DNA of 64,000 bases from Actinomycetes bacterium (lineage in GTDB: Bacteria > Actinomycetota > Actinomycetes > Mycobacteriales > Mycobacteriaceae): contig JAEYMI010000071.1 in the NCBI GenBank assembly GCA_023461275.1, forward strand, positions 62,001 to 126,000, read 5' to 3'. Position numbers and translations under genes: made by a program. Shown piece after piece: positions 16,000-23,291 of this stretch. The notes under the pieces are model-generated. The model had not been told where the DNA came from. It did no database searches and saw nothing but the letters and a program-made list of their open reading frames with translations. Every line of letters begins with the position of its first letter. Position 1 is the stretch's first letter.

Positions 16000-17454
16000 G
16001 TGTCGGCCACCTATTCTCCGCGCGCTCTCCGGGCAGGACGTGCGCTCATCGCACTCGCCGCCACGGCTGCGGTAACCGCCGGCTGCGCGACCGCCGGCGA
16101 CACCACGACCCGACAATCCGAAACGACCTCGTCGACGTCGGCTATGGCCGGTGCGGTGACGCCGGACGGGCTCGCGGCGCGGGTCACCGGCGAGAACGTG
16201 ATGAAGCGCCTGAGCGTGTTCTCCGACATCGCGCGAGGTCACAACGGCAACCGCGCGTCGGGTACCGCTGGATTCCAGGCGTCCGCCGATTACGTCGCCG
16301 GCACACTGCGCTCCGCCGGCTTCCTCGTCAGCACACCGACGTTCGATTTCCCACGATTCTCCTCGGGTCCGGTCACCCTCAGCGCCGACGGCGAGAACGT
16401 CTCCGCGTCGGTGGTGCAGTACTCGGGCGGCACCGGCGATCAGACGTTGTCCGGGCGCCCGGTGACCATTGCCGGGCTGGGCTGCGCCGCAACTGACTAC
16501 CCACCGACGGTCGGCGGGTCCATCGCGGTGATCAACCGCGGAAGCTGCACCTTCACCCGCAAGGTCGCCGCCGCGGGCAAGGCCGGCGCCCGCGCGGTGA
16601 TCATCGTCGACACCGAACCCGGTCCGGCGCAGGGCATGACCATCGATCCCGGTGACGCGACACTGCCCACGATCGCCGTCGGACGCGACCTCGGGGACCG
16701 GGTCCGGTCGGCGGCGTCGGTGTCACTGTCGGTACCGGCCACCACCACGACGGTTTCCTCGCGCAATGTGATCGCCCAAACCACCGCGGGCGCTGCCGAC
16801 GACGTGGTGATCGCCGGAGCGCATCTCGACAGCGTCCCGGAGGGTCCCGGCATCAACGACAACGGTTCGGGCGCGGCGGCGCTGCTGGAGACCGCAGTCC
16901 AGCTCGGTTCCCGGCCCGATGTCCGTCGCGCAGTGCGGTTCGCCTTCTGGGGAGCAGAAGAGGACGGATTGATCGGATCGACGCGCTACGTGGCCTCGCT
17001 CGACGACGACGCCCGCCGGGCAGCGGCGCTGTACCTGAACTTCGACATGATCGGCTCCCCCAACGCCGGGTACTTCGTCTACGACGGTGACAACTCCGAC
17101 GGCGTCGGTGCCGGCCCCGGCCCGAAGGGGTCCGCGGGTATCGAGCGGGTGTTCACCCGATACTTCGAATCACGTCGAATTCCGGTGCAGGGCAGCGACT
17201 TCGACGGACGTTCGGACTACGGACCGTTCATCGAGGCAGGGATTGCCGCCGGCGGCATCGACACCGGAGCCGAACAGAAGAAGACTCCCGAGCAGGCCGC
17301 GCGATGGGGCGGCACAGCCGGTCAGGCGTTCGATCCGAACTATCACCAACGCGGAGACGACGTCGGCTACATCAACACCGCGGCCCTGGCGATCACCGCA
17401 CCCGCGGTCGCCTACGGCGTCGCCACCTATGCGATCGGCACCGCAGTCGAATGA
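16000..17454 (+). CDS. M28-family aminopeptidase lipoprotein (LpqL-like)
   Basis: This 484-residue exported zinc peptidase has a lipoprotein signal (residues 1-29, lipobox 'VTAGC'). A PA (protease-associated) insert at ~130-240 contains 'NRGSCTFTRKVAAAGKAGARAVIIVDTE'. The M28 catalytic domain supplies the zinc ligands and catalytic acid: 'GAHLDSV', 'GINDNGSGAAALLE', 'FAFWGAEEDGLIGS', 'YLNFDMIGSPN' and a final His in 'FDPNYHQRGDDV'. It likely removes N-terminal residues from extracytoplasmic peptides. The start is GTG 16000, divergent from glyS across ~117 bases. The next gene follows within 50 bases but belongs functionally to zinc regulation. Confidence 0.92.
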   Translation: MSATYSPRALRAGRALIALAATAAVTAGCATAGDTTTRQSETTSSTSAMAGAVTPDGLAARVTGENVMKRLSVFSDIARGHNGNRASGTAGFQASADYVAGTLRSAGFLVSTPTFDFPRFSSGPVTLSADGENVSASVVQYSGGTGDQTLSGRPVTIAGLGCAATDYPPTVGGSIAVINRGSCTFTRKVAAAGKAGARAVIIVDTEPGPAQGMTIDPGDATLPTIAVGRDLGDRVRSAASVSLSVPATTTTVSSRNVIAQTTAGAADDVVIAGAHLDSVPEGPGINDNGSGAAALLETAVQLGSRPDVRRAVRFAFWGAEEDGLIGSTRYVASLDDDARRAAALYLNFDMIGSPNAGYFVYDGDNSDGVGAGPGPKGSAGIERVFTRYFESRRIPVQGSDFDGRSDYGPFIEAGIAAGGIDTGAEQKKTPEQAARWGGTAGQAFDPNYHQRGDDVGYINTAALAITAPAVAYGVATYAIGTAVE

Positions 17455-17504
17455 AAACCGTTTCCGATAGACTGGCCGGGTATTCGTCGAGTCGAGGAGG
17501 TTCC

Positions 17505-17879
17505 GTGTCACTCAGTCCTGAGTTCGGCGACGACGCCGACCCTCGGCACCGTGAGGCCGCCAGCGACCTGCTGCGCGCGCTCGCCGCGCCGACCAGGATC
17601 GCCATCGTGCTGGCCCTACGTGAGCAGGCTCGCTGCGTCCACGAACTCGTCGGGGCGTTGGGACTGAGCCAACCGCTGGTCAGCCAGCATCTGCGGGTGC
17701 TCAAGGACGCCGGAGTGGTGCGTGGTCAGCGCTCCGGCCGCGAGATCATGTACGAGTTGATCGACGACCATCTCGCGCACATCGTCGTCGACGCGATCGA
17801 GCACGTGATGGAACCCCGACATGCCGTACACGACGAGGACGCCCCCACCGCTCGCACCGGCCGGAGCTCACGGCGATGA
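17505..17879 (+). CDS. smtB: ArsR/SmtB-family zinc-responsive repressor
   Basis: This 124-residue winged-HTH metal sensor has recognition helix 'LSQPLVSQHLRVLKDAGVV'. The C-terminal helix has the exact alpha-5 zinc site spacing of SmtB: Asp, His two residues on, His eleven further and Glu three further, within 'DDHLAHIVVDAIEHVME'. GTG 17505 was chosen because GAGGAGG stands just upstream; longer frames run into the peptidase gene. It overlaps furB by 4 bases (ATGA). The pair matches the mycobacterial smtB-zur operon, in which SmtB is released by high zinc. Confidence 0.93.
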   Translation: MSLSPEFGDDADPRHREAASDLLRALAAPTRIAIVLALREQARCVHELVGALGLSQPLVSQHLRVLKDAGVVRGQRSGREIMYELIDDHLAHIVVDAIEHVMEPRHAVHDEDAPTARTGRSSRR

Positions 17880-18304
17880 GCGTCGAGGGCAGGGCGAAGA
17901 CCTCGACGCCGACCACCGGGGTGCGGTCCACACGACAACGAGCCGCGATCGCCGAGGAGCTCTCGGCGAGCGACGATTTCCTCTCGGCACAGGAACTGCA
18001 CGATCACCTCAAGGCCCGCGGCGAGTCGATCGGCCTGACCACCGTGTACCGGAACCTGCAGGCGCTCAGCGAAACCGGCCAGATCGACGTGCTGTGGGAT
18101 GGCTCCGGCGAAATGCGTTATCGCCATTGCTCATCGGGTCATCACCATCATCTGGTGTGTCGTTCCTGCGGACGGACCGTCGAGGTTCAGGCCGAACCGG
18201 TGGAGAAATGGGCGGCGTCGGTGGCCGCCGAGCACGGCTTCACCGACATCAACCACACCGTCGAGGTGTTCGGAACATGCACCGACTGTGTCAGTTCCAG
18301 CTGA
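17876..18304 (+). CDS. furB: Zinc uptake regulator (Fur family)
   Basis: This 142-residue Fur-family repressor (Zur) has a winged helix in its N-terminal half ('LTTVYRNLQALSETGQIDVL'). The regulatory His cluster is 'YRHCSSGHHHHLVCRSCGRTVEV', and a second Cys pair ('CTDC') near the C-terminus supplies the structural zinc site. With zinc bound it represses uptake and zinc-free ribosomal protein genes. It is translationally coupled to smtB. The stop codon lies inside the first copy of a 17-bp tandem repeat. Confidence 0.95.
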   Translation: MSVEGRAKTSTPTTGVRSTRQRAAIAEELSASDDFLSAQELHDHLKARGESIGLTTVYRNLQALSETGQIDVLWDGSGEMRYRHCSSGHHHHLVCRSCGRTVEVQAEPVEKWAASVAAEHGFTDINHTVEVFGTCTDCVSSS

Positions 18305-18351
18305 GCGTCAATCACCACTGAGCGTCAATCACCACTGAGCGTCAATCACCG
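18301..18351. repeat. 17-bp tandem repeat, three copies, at the furB 3' end
   Basis: Three head-to-tail copies of CTGAGCGTCAATCACC(A/G) begin in the last codon and stop of furB and continue through the stop codon of the convergent gene. Each copy carries a TGA. A fourth, truncated copy (CTGAGC) follows. The repeat fills the whole gap between the two converging genes. Confidence 0.9.
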
Positions 18352-18749
18352 CTGAGCCGACGCGCCGCGTCGGCACCGGCACTGAGCACCATGTGCAGCA
18401 CCGTCAGCAATGGCAGATCGTCGAGCGTGCCGGCGGGAAATGTGTAGTACTGCAACACATCTGTGGTGACTCCGGTCGGTTCCGAGCGCCGTAATGCGCC
18501 GAAGTTCAGGTCGGCGTCGCATTCGACGACGTCGGCCGCGAGCGCCTCGGTGTTGGGCAGGTTCACCGCCACGAGTTGGGTGATGGCCAGAACGTCGAGG
18601 CCGTCGGCGAGTGGCAGCACCCGGATCGACGCCCGAGTGGGACCCACCTGCACCACCACCGACTCGTCGTCGACTTCCCCGACCTGACCGATCTCGTTGA
18701 GCAGGTCTGCGACCCTGACGATCAGGTCCGCGGTACCGGATGCGCTCAC
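18342..18749 (-). CDS. Conserved hypothetical protein next to uppS
   Basis: This protein of ~135 residues has mixed alpha/beta character ('TADLIVRVADLLNEIGQVGEVDDESVVVQV', then 'RVLPLADGLDVLAITQLVAVNLP'). I recognise no catalytic motif. GTG 18749 overlaps the uppS stop (GTGA), whereas the open frame starts further upstream inside uppS. In M. tuberculosis an uncharacterised protein (Rv2360c) occupies the same place between furB and uppS. The tandem repeat supplies its stop codon. Location suggests co-expression with polyprenyl diphosphate synthesis; function is unknown. Confidence 0.8.
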   Translation of the reverse strand: MSASGTADLIVRVADLLNEIGQVGEVDDESVVVQVGPTRASIRVLPLADGLDVLAITQLVAVNLPNTEALAADVVECDADLNFGALRRSEPTGVTTDVLQYYTFPAGTLDDLPLLTVLHMVLSAGADAARRLSGD

Positions 18750-19576
18750 TGTGGCAGCACTCCGCCGAAACGGCGGTCCCGCGACGCATATTCGACGCAC
18801 GCCGCCCACAGATCACGACGATCGAAATCGGGAAACAGCTTCTCCTGATACACCATTTCGGCGTAAGCGGACTGCCACAGCAGAAAGTTCGAGATGCGCT
18901 GCTCCCCCGATGGACGCAGGAAGAGGTCGACGTCGGGCATGTCCGGCTCGTCGAGGTATCGCGCGAACGTCGACTCGTTGATGCGCTCGGGGTCGATCTC
19001 GCCGCGTGCCGCCCGACGCGCGATTTCACGTGCGGCGTCGGCGATCTCGGCGCGCCCGCCATAGTTGACGCACATCGTCAGGGTCATCACGGTGTTGTCC
19101 CTGGTGAGTTCCTCGGCCACCTCGAGCTCGCGAATCACGCTGCGCCACAAGCGCGGTCGGCGGCCGGCCCATCGCACCCGAACGCCCATCGCATTCATCT
19201 CGTCACGGCGGCGGCGAATCACGTCGCGGTTGAATCCCATCAGGAACCGAACCTCTTCGGGGCTGCGTGACCAGTTCTCGGTGGAGAAGGCGTACGCCGA
19301 CAACCAGGTCACACCGAGTTCGATGCACCCGCAGACGGTGTCCATCAGCACCGCCTCGCCACGTTTGTGTCCCTCAGTGCGCGGCAGTCCGCGGTCTTGC
19401 GCCCACCGCCCGTTGCCGTCCATCACGAGTGCGACGTGCTTCGGGATCAACTCGGGCTGCAGCCGGGGTGGCCGTGCGCCACTGGGATGTGGGTCCGGTG
19501 GCCGAACCACCGCGGGTGCCGTGTCGGTGGATGTGGGGTCGGCGAGCCGTTTCCCTGATCGCGGCCGCAACGCCAT
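18746..19576 (-). CDS. uppS: Decaprenyl diphosphate synthase (cis-prenyltransferase)
   Basis: This cis-prenyltransferase of ~276 residues makes the polyprenyl carrier for peptidoglycan and arabinogalactan. Conserved regions are complete: 'HVALVMDGNGRWAQDRGLPR' (catalytic Asp and phosphate contacts), 'AYAFSTENWSRSPEEVRFLM', 'NYGGRAEI' and 'DLFLRPSGEQRISNFLLWQ'. The N-terminus has a ~45-residue Pro-rich extension, as in mycobacterial homologues. ATG 19576 is preceded by GAGGAG. The 19-bp repeat containing the recO stop lies in the short gap upstream, implying a recO-uppS operon. Confidence 0.95.
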   Translation of the reverse strand: MALRPRSGKRLADPTSTDTAPAVVRPPDPHPSGARPPRLQPELIPKHVALVMDGNGRWAQDRGLPRTEGHKRGEAVLMDTVCGCIELGVTWLSAYAFSTENWSRSPEEVRFLMGFNRDVIRRRRDEMNAMGVRVRWAGRRPRLWRSVIRELEVAEELTRDNTVMTLTMCVNYGGRAEIADAAREIARRAARGEIDPERINESTFARYLDEPDMPDVDLFLRPSGEQRISNFLLWQSAYAEMVYQEKLFPDFDRRDLWAACVEYASRDRRFGGVLPQ

Positions 19577-19595
19577 TGACCCCACTCCTCTCACG

Positions 19596-19633
19596 CAGTC
19601 TCCACCAGACTATGCAGTTTCCACCAGACTATG
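19596..19633. repeat. 19-bp direct duplication at the recO stop codon
   Basis: Two adjacent 19-bp copies, CAGTCTCCACCAGACTATG and CAGTTTCCACCAGACTATG, differ at one position. On the reverse strand one copy encodes the last residues of RecO ('HSLVETA' plus stop); the other lies just after the stop. It looks like slippage duplication of the gene end. Confidence 0.88.
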
Positions 19634-20368
19634 AGGGGCGGTGCGTTCGATGAGCGGCAGGGTTCGCAACTGCCGCTCCAGATGCCATTGCAGGTGGGCT
19701 GCGGTCAGGCCGCTGGCCTGCCGTTGCAGCGACGCGCTGGCGTCCTCGGTGTGTTCCCACTGCCCGCGAAACAATGCCTCCATCAGGTCGAGCACGCCCG
19801 GCGATGGCGTCGCCGATCCCGGCGGCCGGCAATGAATGCAGACCGCACCACCGGCCGCGACATGGAACGCGCGCAACGGTCCGGGCTGCGCGCACCGCGC
19901 GCACTCGGTGAGCGAGGGCATCCACCCGGCACAGTGCATGGCACGCAGCAGGTAGGCGTCGAGGATGAGTTGGCGCGGCCGCCGATCGGCGGCCAGTGCG
20001 GCCAAGGCGCCCACGGTCAGCGAATGCAATTGCGGAGCCGGGGCGCGTTCCTCACCCGCGAGCCGTTCGGCGGTCTCCAGCACCGCACACGCGGTGGTGT
20101 AGCGGCCGTAATCGCCGACGATGGCGTCGGTGTAGGCATGCAGGCTGTGCACCTGGGTGATCACATCGAGGTTGCGTCCCGGATAGAGGTAGACCTCGAC
20201 ATGGGCGAACGGCTCGAGCCGCGCGCCGAACTTGGAGCGGGTACGGCGCACCCCTTTGGCCACCGCCCGGACCAGCCCGTGATCGCGCGTGAGGAACGTG
20301 ATGATGCGGTCGGCCTCACCCAGCTTGTGCTGGCGCACGACGACGGCCTCATCTTGGTAGAACCTCAC
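19610..20368 (-). CDS. recO: DNA repair protein RecO
   Basis: This 252-residue RecFOR-pathway protein loads RecA at gaps with RecR and anneals single strands. The N-terminal OB fold ('VVVRQHKLGEADRIITFLTRDHGLVRAVAKGVRRTRSKFG') is followed by a helical domain with a Cys4 zinc site, 'CARCAQPG' and 'CIHC'. The last residues derive from a 19-bp duplicated segment. ATG 20368 follows a stretch of 16-bp tandem repeats. The downstream gene is uppS, as in mycobacteria. Confidence 0.95.
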   Translation of the reverse strand: MRFYQDEAVVVRQHKLGEADRIITFLTRDHGLVRAVAKGVRRTRSKFGARLEPFAHVEVYLYPGRNLDVITQVHSLHAYTDAIVGDYGRYTTACAVLETAERLAGEERAPAPQLHSLTVGALAALAADRRPRQLILDAYLLRAMHCAGWMPSLTECARCAQPGPLRAFHVAAGGAVCIHCRPPGSATPSPGVLDLMEALFRGQWEHTEDASASLQRQASGLTAAHLQWHLERQLRTLPLIERTAPHSLVETA

Positions 20369-20391
20369 CCGACCAGTCTTCCACCCGGCCC

Positions 20392-20469
20392 CGACACACA
20401 GGGCTCACGACACACAGGGCTCACGACACAGGGCTCACGACACACAGGGCTCACGACACACAGCACTCA
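20392..20469. repeat. 16-bp tandem repeat, five copies, upstream of recO
   Basis: Five head-to-tail copies of CGACACACAGGGCTCA fill most of the gap between recO and the upstream membrane protein gene; copy 3 lacks two bases and copy 5 reads CAGCACTCA at its end. They lie ~25-100 bases upstream of the recO start, in the leader or promoter region. Confidence 0.92.
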
Positions 20470-20487
20470 CGACCGTCGGCGGCGAGG

Positions 20488-21933
20488 TCAGGCATCCATG
20501 AACGAGGCCAGCCGCTTCGGCAGGGGGAACGATCCCGGCATGCGGTGCCAGCCCTTGTGGTCGTAGAACTTGGTGCCGACCAAGCCCAGCGCCACGCCCA
20601 GAACCAGACCGATGACGCACTGAATGATCGACCGACCCAGGCCCGCACCGAAATCGGCGTCGAAGTAGATGATGGCGCGCACCCCGAGATAGATCACATG
20701 CATCGGCTCGAACACGGCGATCCATTCGTAGATCTTCGGGCTGGCCTCCAGCGGCACGGTTCCGCCCGACGACGGCAGGCCCAGAATCACGAAGAAGATC
20801 AGATTCAGCAGCAGACCCGGATTTCCGAAGACGGCCATCATCGCACTCGACGTCACACCGACGGCGAAGATCGCCAGCACCGAGAACGTCCACAGCGTGA
20901 ACGCATTGGGCAGCGAGGTACCGACCGCGGTGCACACCCCGATGAACAAGGCCGACTGAATCAACGCGATCAGGAACATGATGGCCCACTTGGCCGCCAG
21001 GGTTCCCCACCGCGAGATCGCAAGACGTTGCCGCAGTTGATAAAACGGCCCGTACTCGATCGGCATCTGGCCGAGCATCGCGTCGACGAGGATGCTCACC
21101 ATCATCGCGCCGGTGAAGCCGGCCAACACGAGTAGCAGCGTGATGTAGAAGGCGGACAGTCCATTACCCGATCCTTCCGGCAACGGCGTCGGCTCGATGA
21201 CACGAACATTGACCGGATTGGCCAGCGCCAATTGCGCGGCACCGGAGAACGGCACGTTGGCCTTGGTCAACTGACCTCGGACGGTCTGGGTCAGCTGCTG
21301 ACCAAACTGTGCGTTGACCTGTGTCGAGACCTGTTCGGCGAAGGTCGTGGTGACCGCCGAAGCGAAGGTACCCGACCCGCGATTGATGAGCACGTCGATC
21401 GACGGCGGCTCCGGTTTGGCCTGGAGAACGGTCGCCTGGCCGAGCGCAATGGCCTGTTTGGTGAAGGTGGGGCCGATCACCACCACCCCGTAGACCTTGC
21501 CCGAGTTGAGCTCGTCGACAGCGGTGGAGCGATCGGTGCGCGTCACCACGATTCCGCTCTTGGCGGCGTTGGTGATGATGCCGTCGGCGACCTGATCGCC
21601 GAACTGCTCCTTGGTCGACGTGCCGTCCCCGTTGTCGAGCTGGCCACCGACATCGTTGTTCACCAGAGCGATGGGGAAATCGTGCAGGTTCTTCTCGGGG
21701 TCGGCGACCGCGCCCATGTACAGCGCGGCCATCGCCGACATCAGCACCAACACCACCGCCATCGGCAGGACCCAGAACCGTGGCGAACCCACCACGTTGG
21801 TGATCGTCGCCAGCGCTTCGGCCTCACGTGCCGGATGCACCGAGGATTCGACCACTCCGTTCGGTCCGCCCGGTCGGCGCTTCGGCTCGGGGGTCGGAAG
21901 ATCGGGTTCGTCCTTCTTCTCGTGCTCTCCCAC
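20488..21933 (-). CDS. YhgE/Pip-type (DUF3533-like) membrane protein
   Basis: This 481-residue membrane protein has a Pro-rich cytoplasmic N-terminus (1-~50), TM1 (~53-75), an extracytoplasmic domain of ~200 residues ('FPIALVNNDVGGQLDNGDGT', then 'GKVYGVVVIGPTFT') and five C-terminal TM helices (from 'FYITLLLVLAGFTGAMMVS'). This architecture matches the YhgE/Pip and ABC-2-like exporter-associated families, several of which serve in secretion or phage infection; no ATPase is encoded nearby. It sits between era and recO without obvious functional linkage. Exact role is unknown. Confidence 0.8.
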   Translation of the reverse strand: MGEHEKKDEPDLPTPEPKRRPGGPNGVVESSVHPAREAEALATITNVVGSPRFWVLPMAVVLVLMSAMAALYMGAVADPEKNLHDFPIALVNNDVGGQLDNGDGTSTKEQFGDQVADGIITNAAKSGIVVTRTDRSTAVDELNSGKVYGVVVIGPTFTKQAIALGQATVLQAKPEPPSIDVLINRGSGTFASAVTTTFAEQVSTQVNAQFGQQLTQTVRGQLTKANVPFSGAAQLALANPVNVRVIEPTPLPEGSGNGLSAFYITLLLVLAGFTGAMMVSILVDAMLGQMPIEYGPFYQLRQRLAISRWGTLAAKWAIMFLIALIQSALFIGVCTAVGTSLPNAFTLWTFSVLAIFAVGVTSSAMMAVFGNPGLLLNLIFFVILGLPSSGGTVPLEASPKIYEWIAVFEPMHVIYLGVRAIIYFDADFGAGLGRSIIQCVIGLVLGVALGLVGTKFYDHKGWHRMPGSFPLPKRLASFMDA

Positions 21934-21997
21934 GTCGCATCCTCTCCTGTGCCGCCAATTTCCTGGCCGCAGCTACCTCATGGTCGCACTACGTCCG

Positions 21998-22037
21998 GTC
22001 AGGCGTCGTCACATCAGGCGTCGTCACGTCAGGCGTC
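21998..22037. repeat. 15-bp tandem repeat, ~2.7 copies, at the era 3' end
   Basis: The unit (G/A)TCAGGCGTCGTCAC occurs twice in full, followed by a third partial copy GTCAGGCGTC that contains the stop codon of era (reverse strand). As with the recO and furB repeats, it begins at a gene end and extends into the spacer. Confidence 0.87.
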
Positions 22038-22947
22038 AAAAGCCCATGCGCCGCAATTGTTTCGGGTCGCGCTGCCAGTCCTTGGCGACTTTCACATGCA
22101 GATCCAGATACACCTTGGTGCCCAGGAGCTTCTCGATCTGCGCTCGAGCAACCGTACCCACCTCTTTGAGGCGGGCCCCCTTGTGGCCAATGATGATGCC
22201 CTTCTGGCTGTCACGCTCGACGTAGAGGATGGCGTGCACATCGACCATCGGCGCCTGCTCCGGTGCGCGGTCCTCGCGCGGGATGATCTCCTCGATGACG
22301 ACCGCGAGCGAGTGCGGCAGCTCATCGCGCACGCCTTCGAGTGCGGCCTCGCGAATGAACTCGGCCATCAGCACCTGCTCGGGTTCATCGGTGAGTTCAC
22401 CGTCGGGGTAGAACGCCGGGCCTTCTTCCATGAGGCCGACGAGCACGTCGGTCAGGACGTCGAGTTGGGCACCGCTGGTCGCCGACACCGGCACAACTTC
22501 ACTCGACGGTCCCAGCAACTGCGAGAGTGCGAGCAACTGGGCGGCCACCTGATCGCGACTCACCCGGTCGATTTTCGTCACGATCCCGAGAACCGTTGTC
22601 CGAGGGGCCATCTGACGAACCTGCTCGACGATCCATCGATCCCCGGGGCCGATCTTCTCGTCGGCGGGGATGCACACGCCGATGACGTCGACCTCGGAGT
22701 AGGTGTCACGCACCAGGTCGTTGAGGCGCTGGCCGAGCAGGGTCCGCGGGCGATGCAGGCCGGGTGTGTCGACCAGGATCAATTGCGCGTCTTCGCGATT
22801 GACGATGCCGCGAATGGTGTGCCGGGTGGTCTGCGGCCGATTCGACGTGATCGCGACCTTTTCGCCGACGAGGGCATTGGTCAGGGTGGATTTCCCGGTG
22901 TTGGGCCGGCCCACGAAACACACGAAGCCCGAACGGAAAGCGGCCAT
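22036..22947 (-). CDS. era: GTPase Era
   Basis: This 303-residue ribosome-assembly GTPase acts on 16S rRNA 3' end maturation of the 30S subunit. G1 is 'GRPNTGKSTLTN', G3 is 'DTPGLH' and G4 is 'TKIDR'. A C-terminal KH domain ('IIIGHKGARLKEVGTVAR') ends in 'DWQRDPKQLRRMGF'. The start shares one base with the stop of the upstream cytidine deaminase-like gene (TGATG). It belongs to the phoH-ybeY-corC-era operon, consistent with a joint role in rRNA processing. Confidence 0.97.
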   Translation of the reverse strand: MAAFRSGFVCFVGRPNTGKSTLTNALVGEKVAITSNRPQTTRHTIRGIVNREDAQLILVDTPGLHRPRTLLGQRLNDLVRDTYSEVDVIGVCIPADEKIGPGDRWIVEQVRQMAPRTTVLGIVTKIDRVSRDQVAAQLLALSQLLGPSSEVVPVSATSGAQLDVLTDVLVGLMEEGPAFYPDGELTDEPEQVLMAEFIREAALEGVRDELPHSLAVVIEEIIPREDRAPEQAPMVDVHAILYVERDSQKGIIIGHKGARLKEVGTVARAQIEKLLGTKVYLDLHVKVAKDWQRDPKQLRRMGF

Positions 22948-23291
22948 CAGAAGGAATCCAGCCGGTGCGATTGCGAACCCCGCAGATCGGTGATGACCGC
23001 GTATGCGTCCGCACTGAGCTCCCGCAACGTGACCAGTCCGGGATCGTCGGGCCGGCCATTGACCAGGACCGCGGCCTCGAATCCCCGGGCTCCGCTGGAC
23101 AGAGCGGTCGCCAGGGCCACCTGCAGCGCCGACATCGACAGGGTCGTGGCGCTCACCGTCGCCCCGGCGTAGGTGCGGCCTTCGGTGTCGCGTACCGCGG
23201 CACCCTCGGTGGTCTCGGCGCGGGCCAGCGCGCCCCGTGCCAACACCACCAGTTTCTGATCCTCGTCACCCAGTGTCGTCGTCACGTTCAA
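22947..23291 (-). CDS. Cytidine-deaminase-like protein lacking catalytic motifs
   Basis: This 114-residue protein corresponds in position to Rv2365c. It has the layout of a small cytidine-deaminase fold ('EDQKLVVLARGALARAETTEGAAVRDTEGRTYAG...') but lacks both zinc motifs (HAE/CAE and PCxxC). It is therefore unlikely to be a deaminase and may be a structural partner in the era operon. It overlaps the upstream CorC-like gene by 4 bases and era by 1 base, so it is tightly coupled. Confidence 0.82.
   Translation of the reverse strand: MNVTTTLGDEDQKLVVLARGALARAETTEGAAVRDTEGRTYAGATVSATTLSMSALQVALATALSSGARGFEAAVLVNGRPDDPGLVTLRELSADAYAVITDLRGSQSHRLDSF

Noticed and set aside
14494..16242. N-terminally extended glycyl-tRNA synthetase of 582 residues
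   Set aside because: The extra ~120 residues are basic, unconserved and antisense to the start of the M28 peptidase; the GTG at 15882 with GGAGA gives the normal length.
18301..22037. CRISPR array
   Set aside because: Repeats are directly adjacent 15-19-bp units without unique spacers, with different sequence at each place, and no cas genes are present.
21232..23172. Long open frame (646 codons) on the forward strand
   Set aside because: It is antisense to era, the YhgE-like gene and the deaminase-like gene, crosses their boundaries, and its translation is Arg/His/Gly-rich without any motif: a GC-bias shadow.
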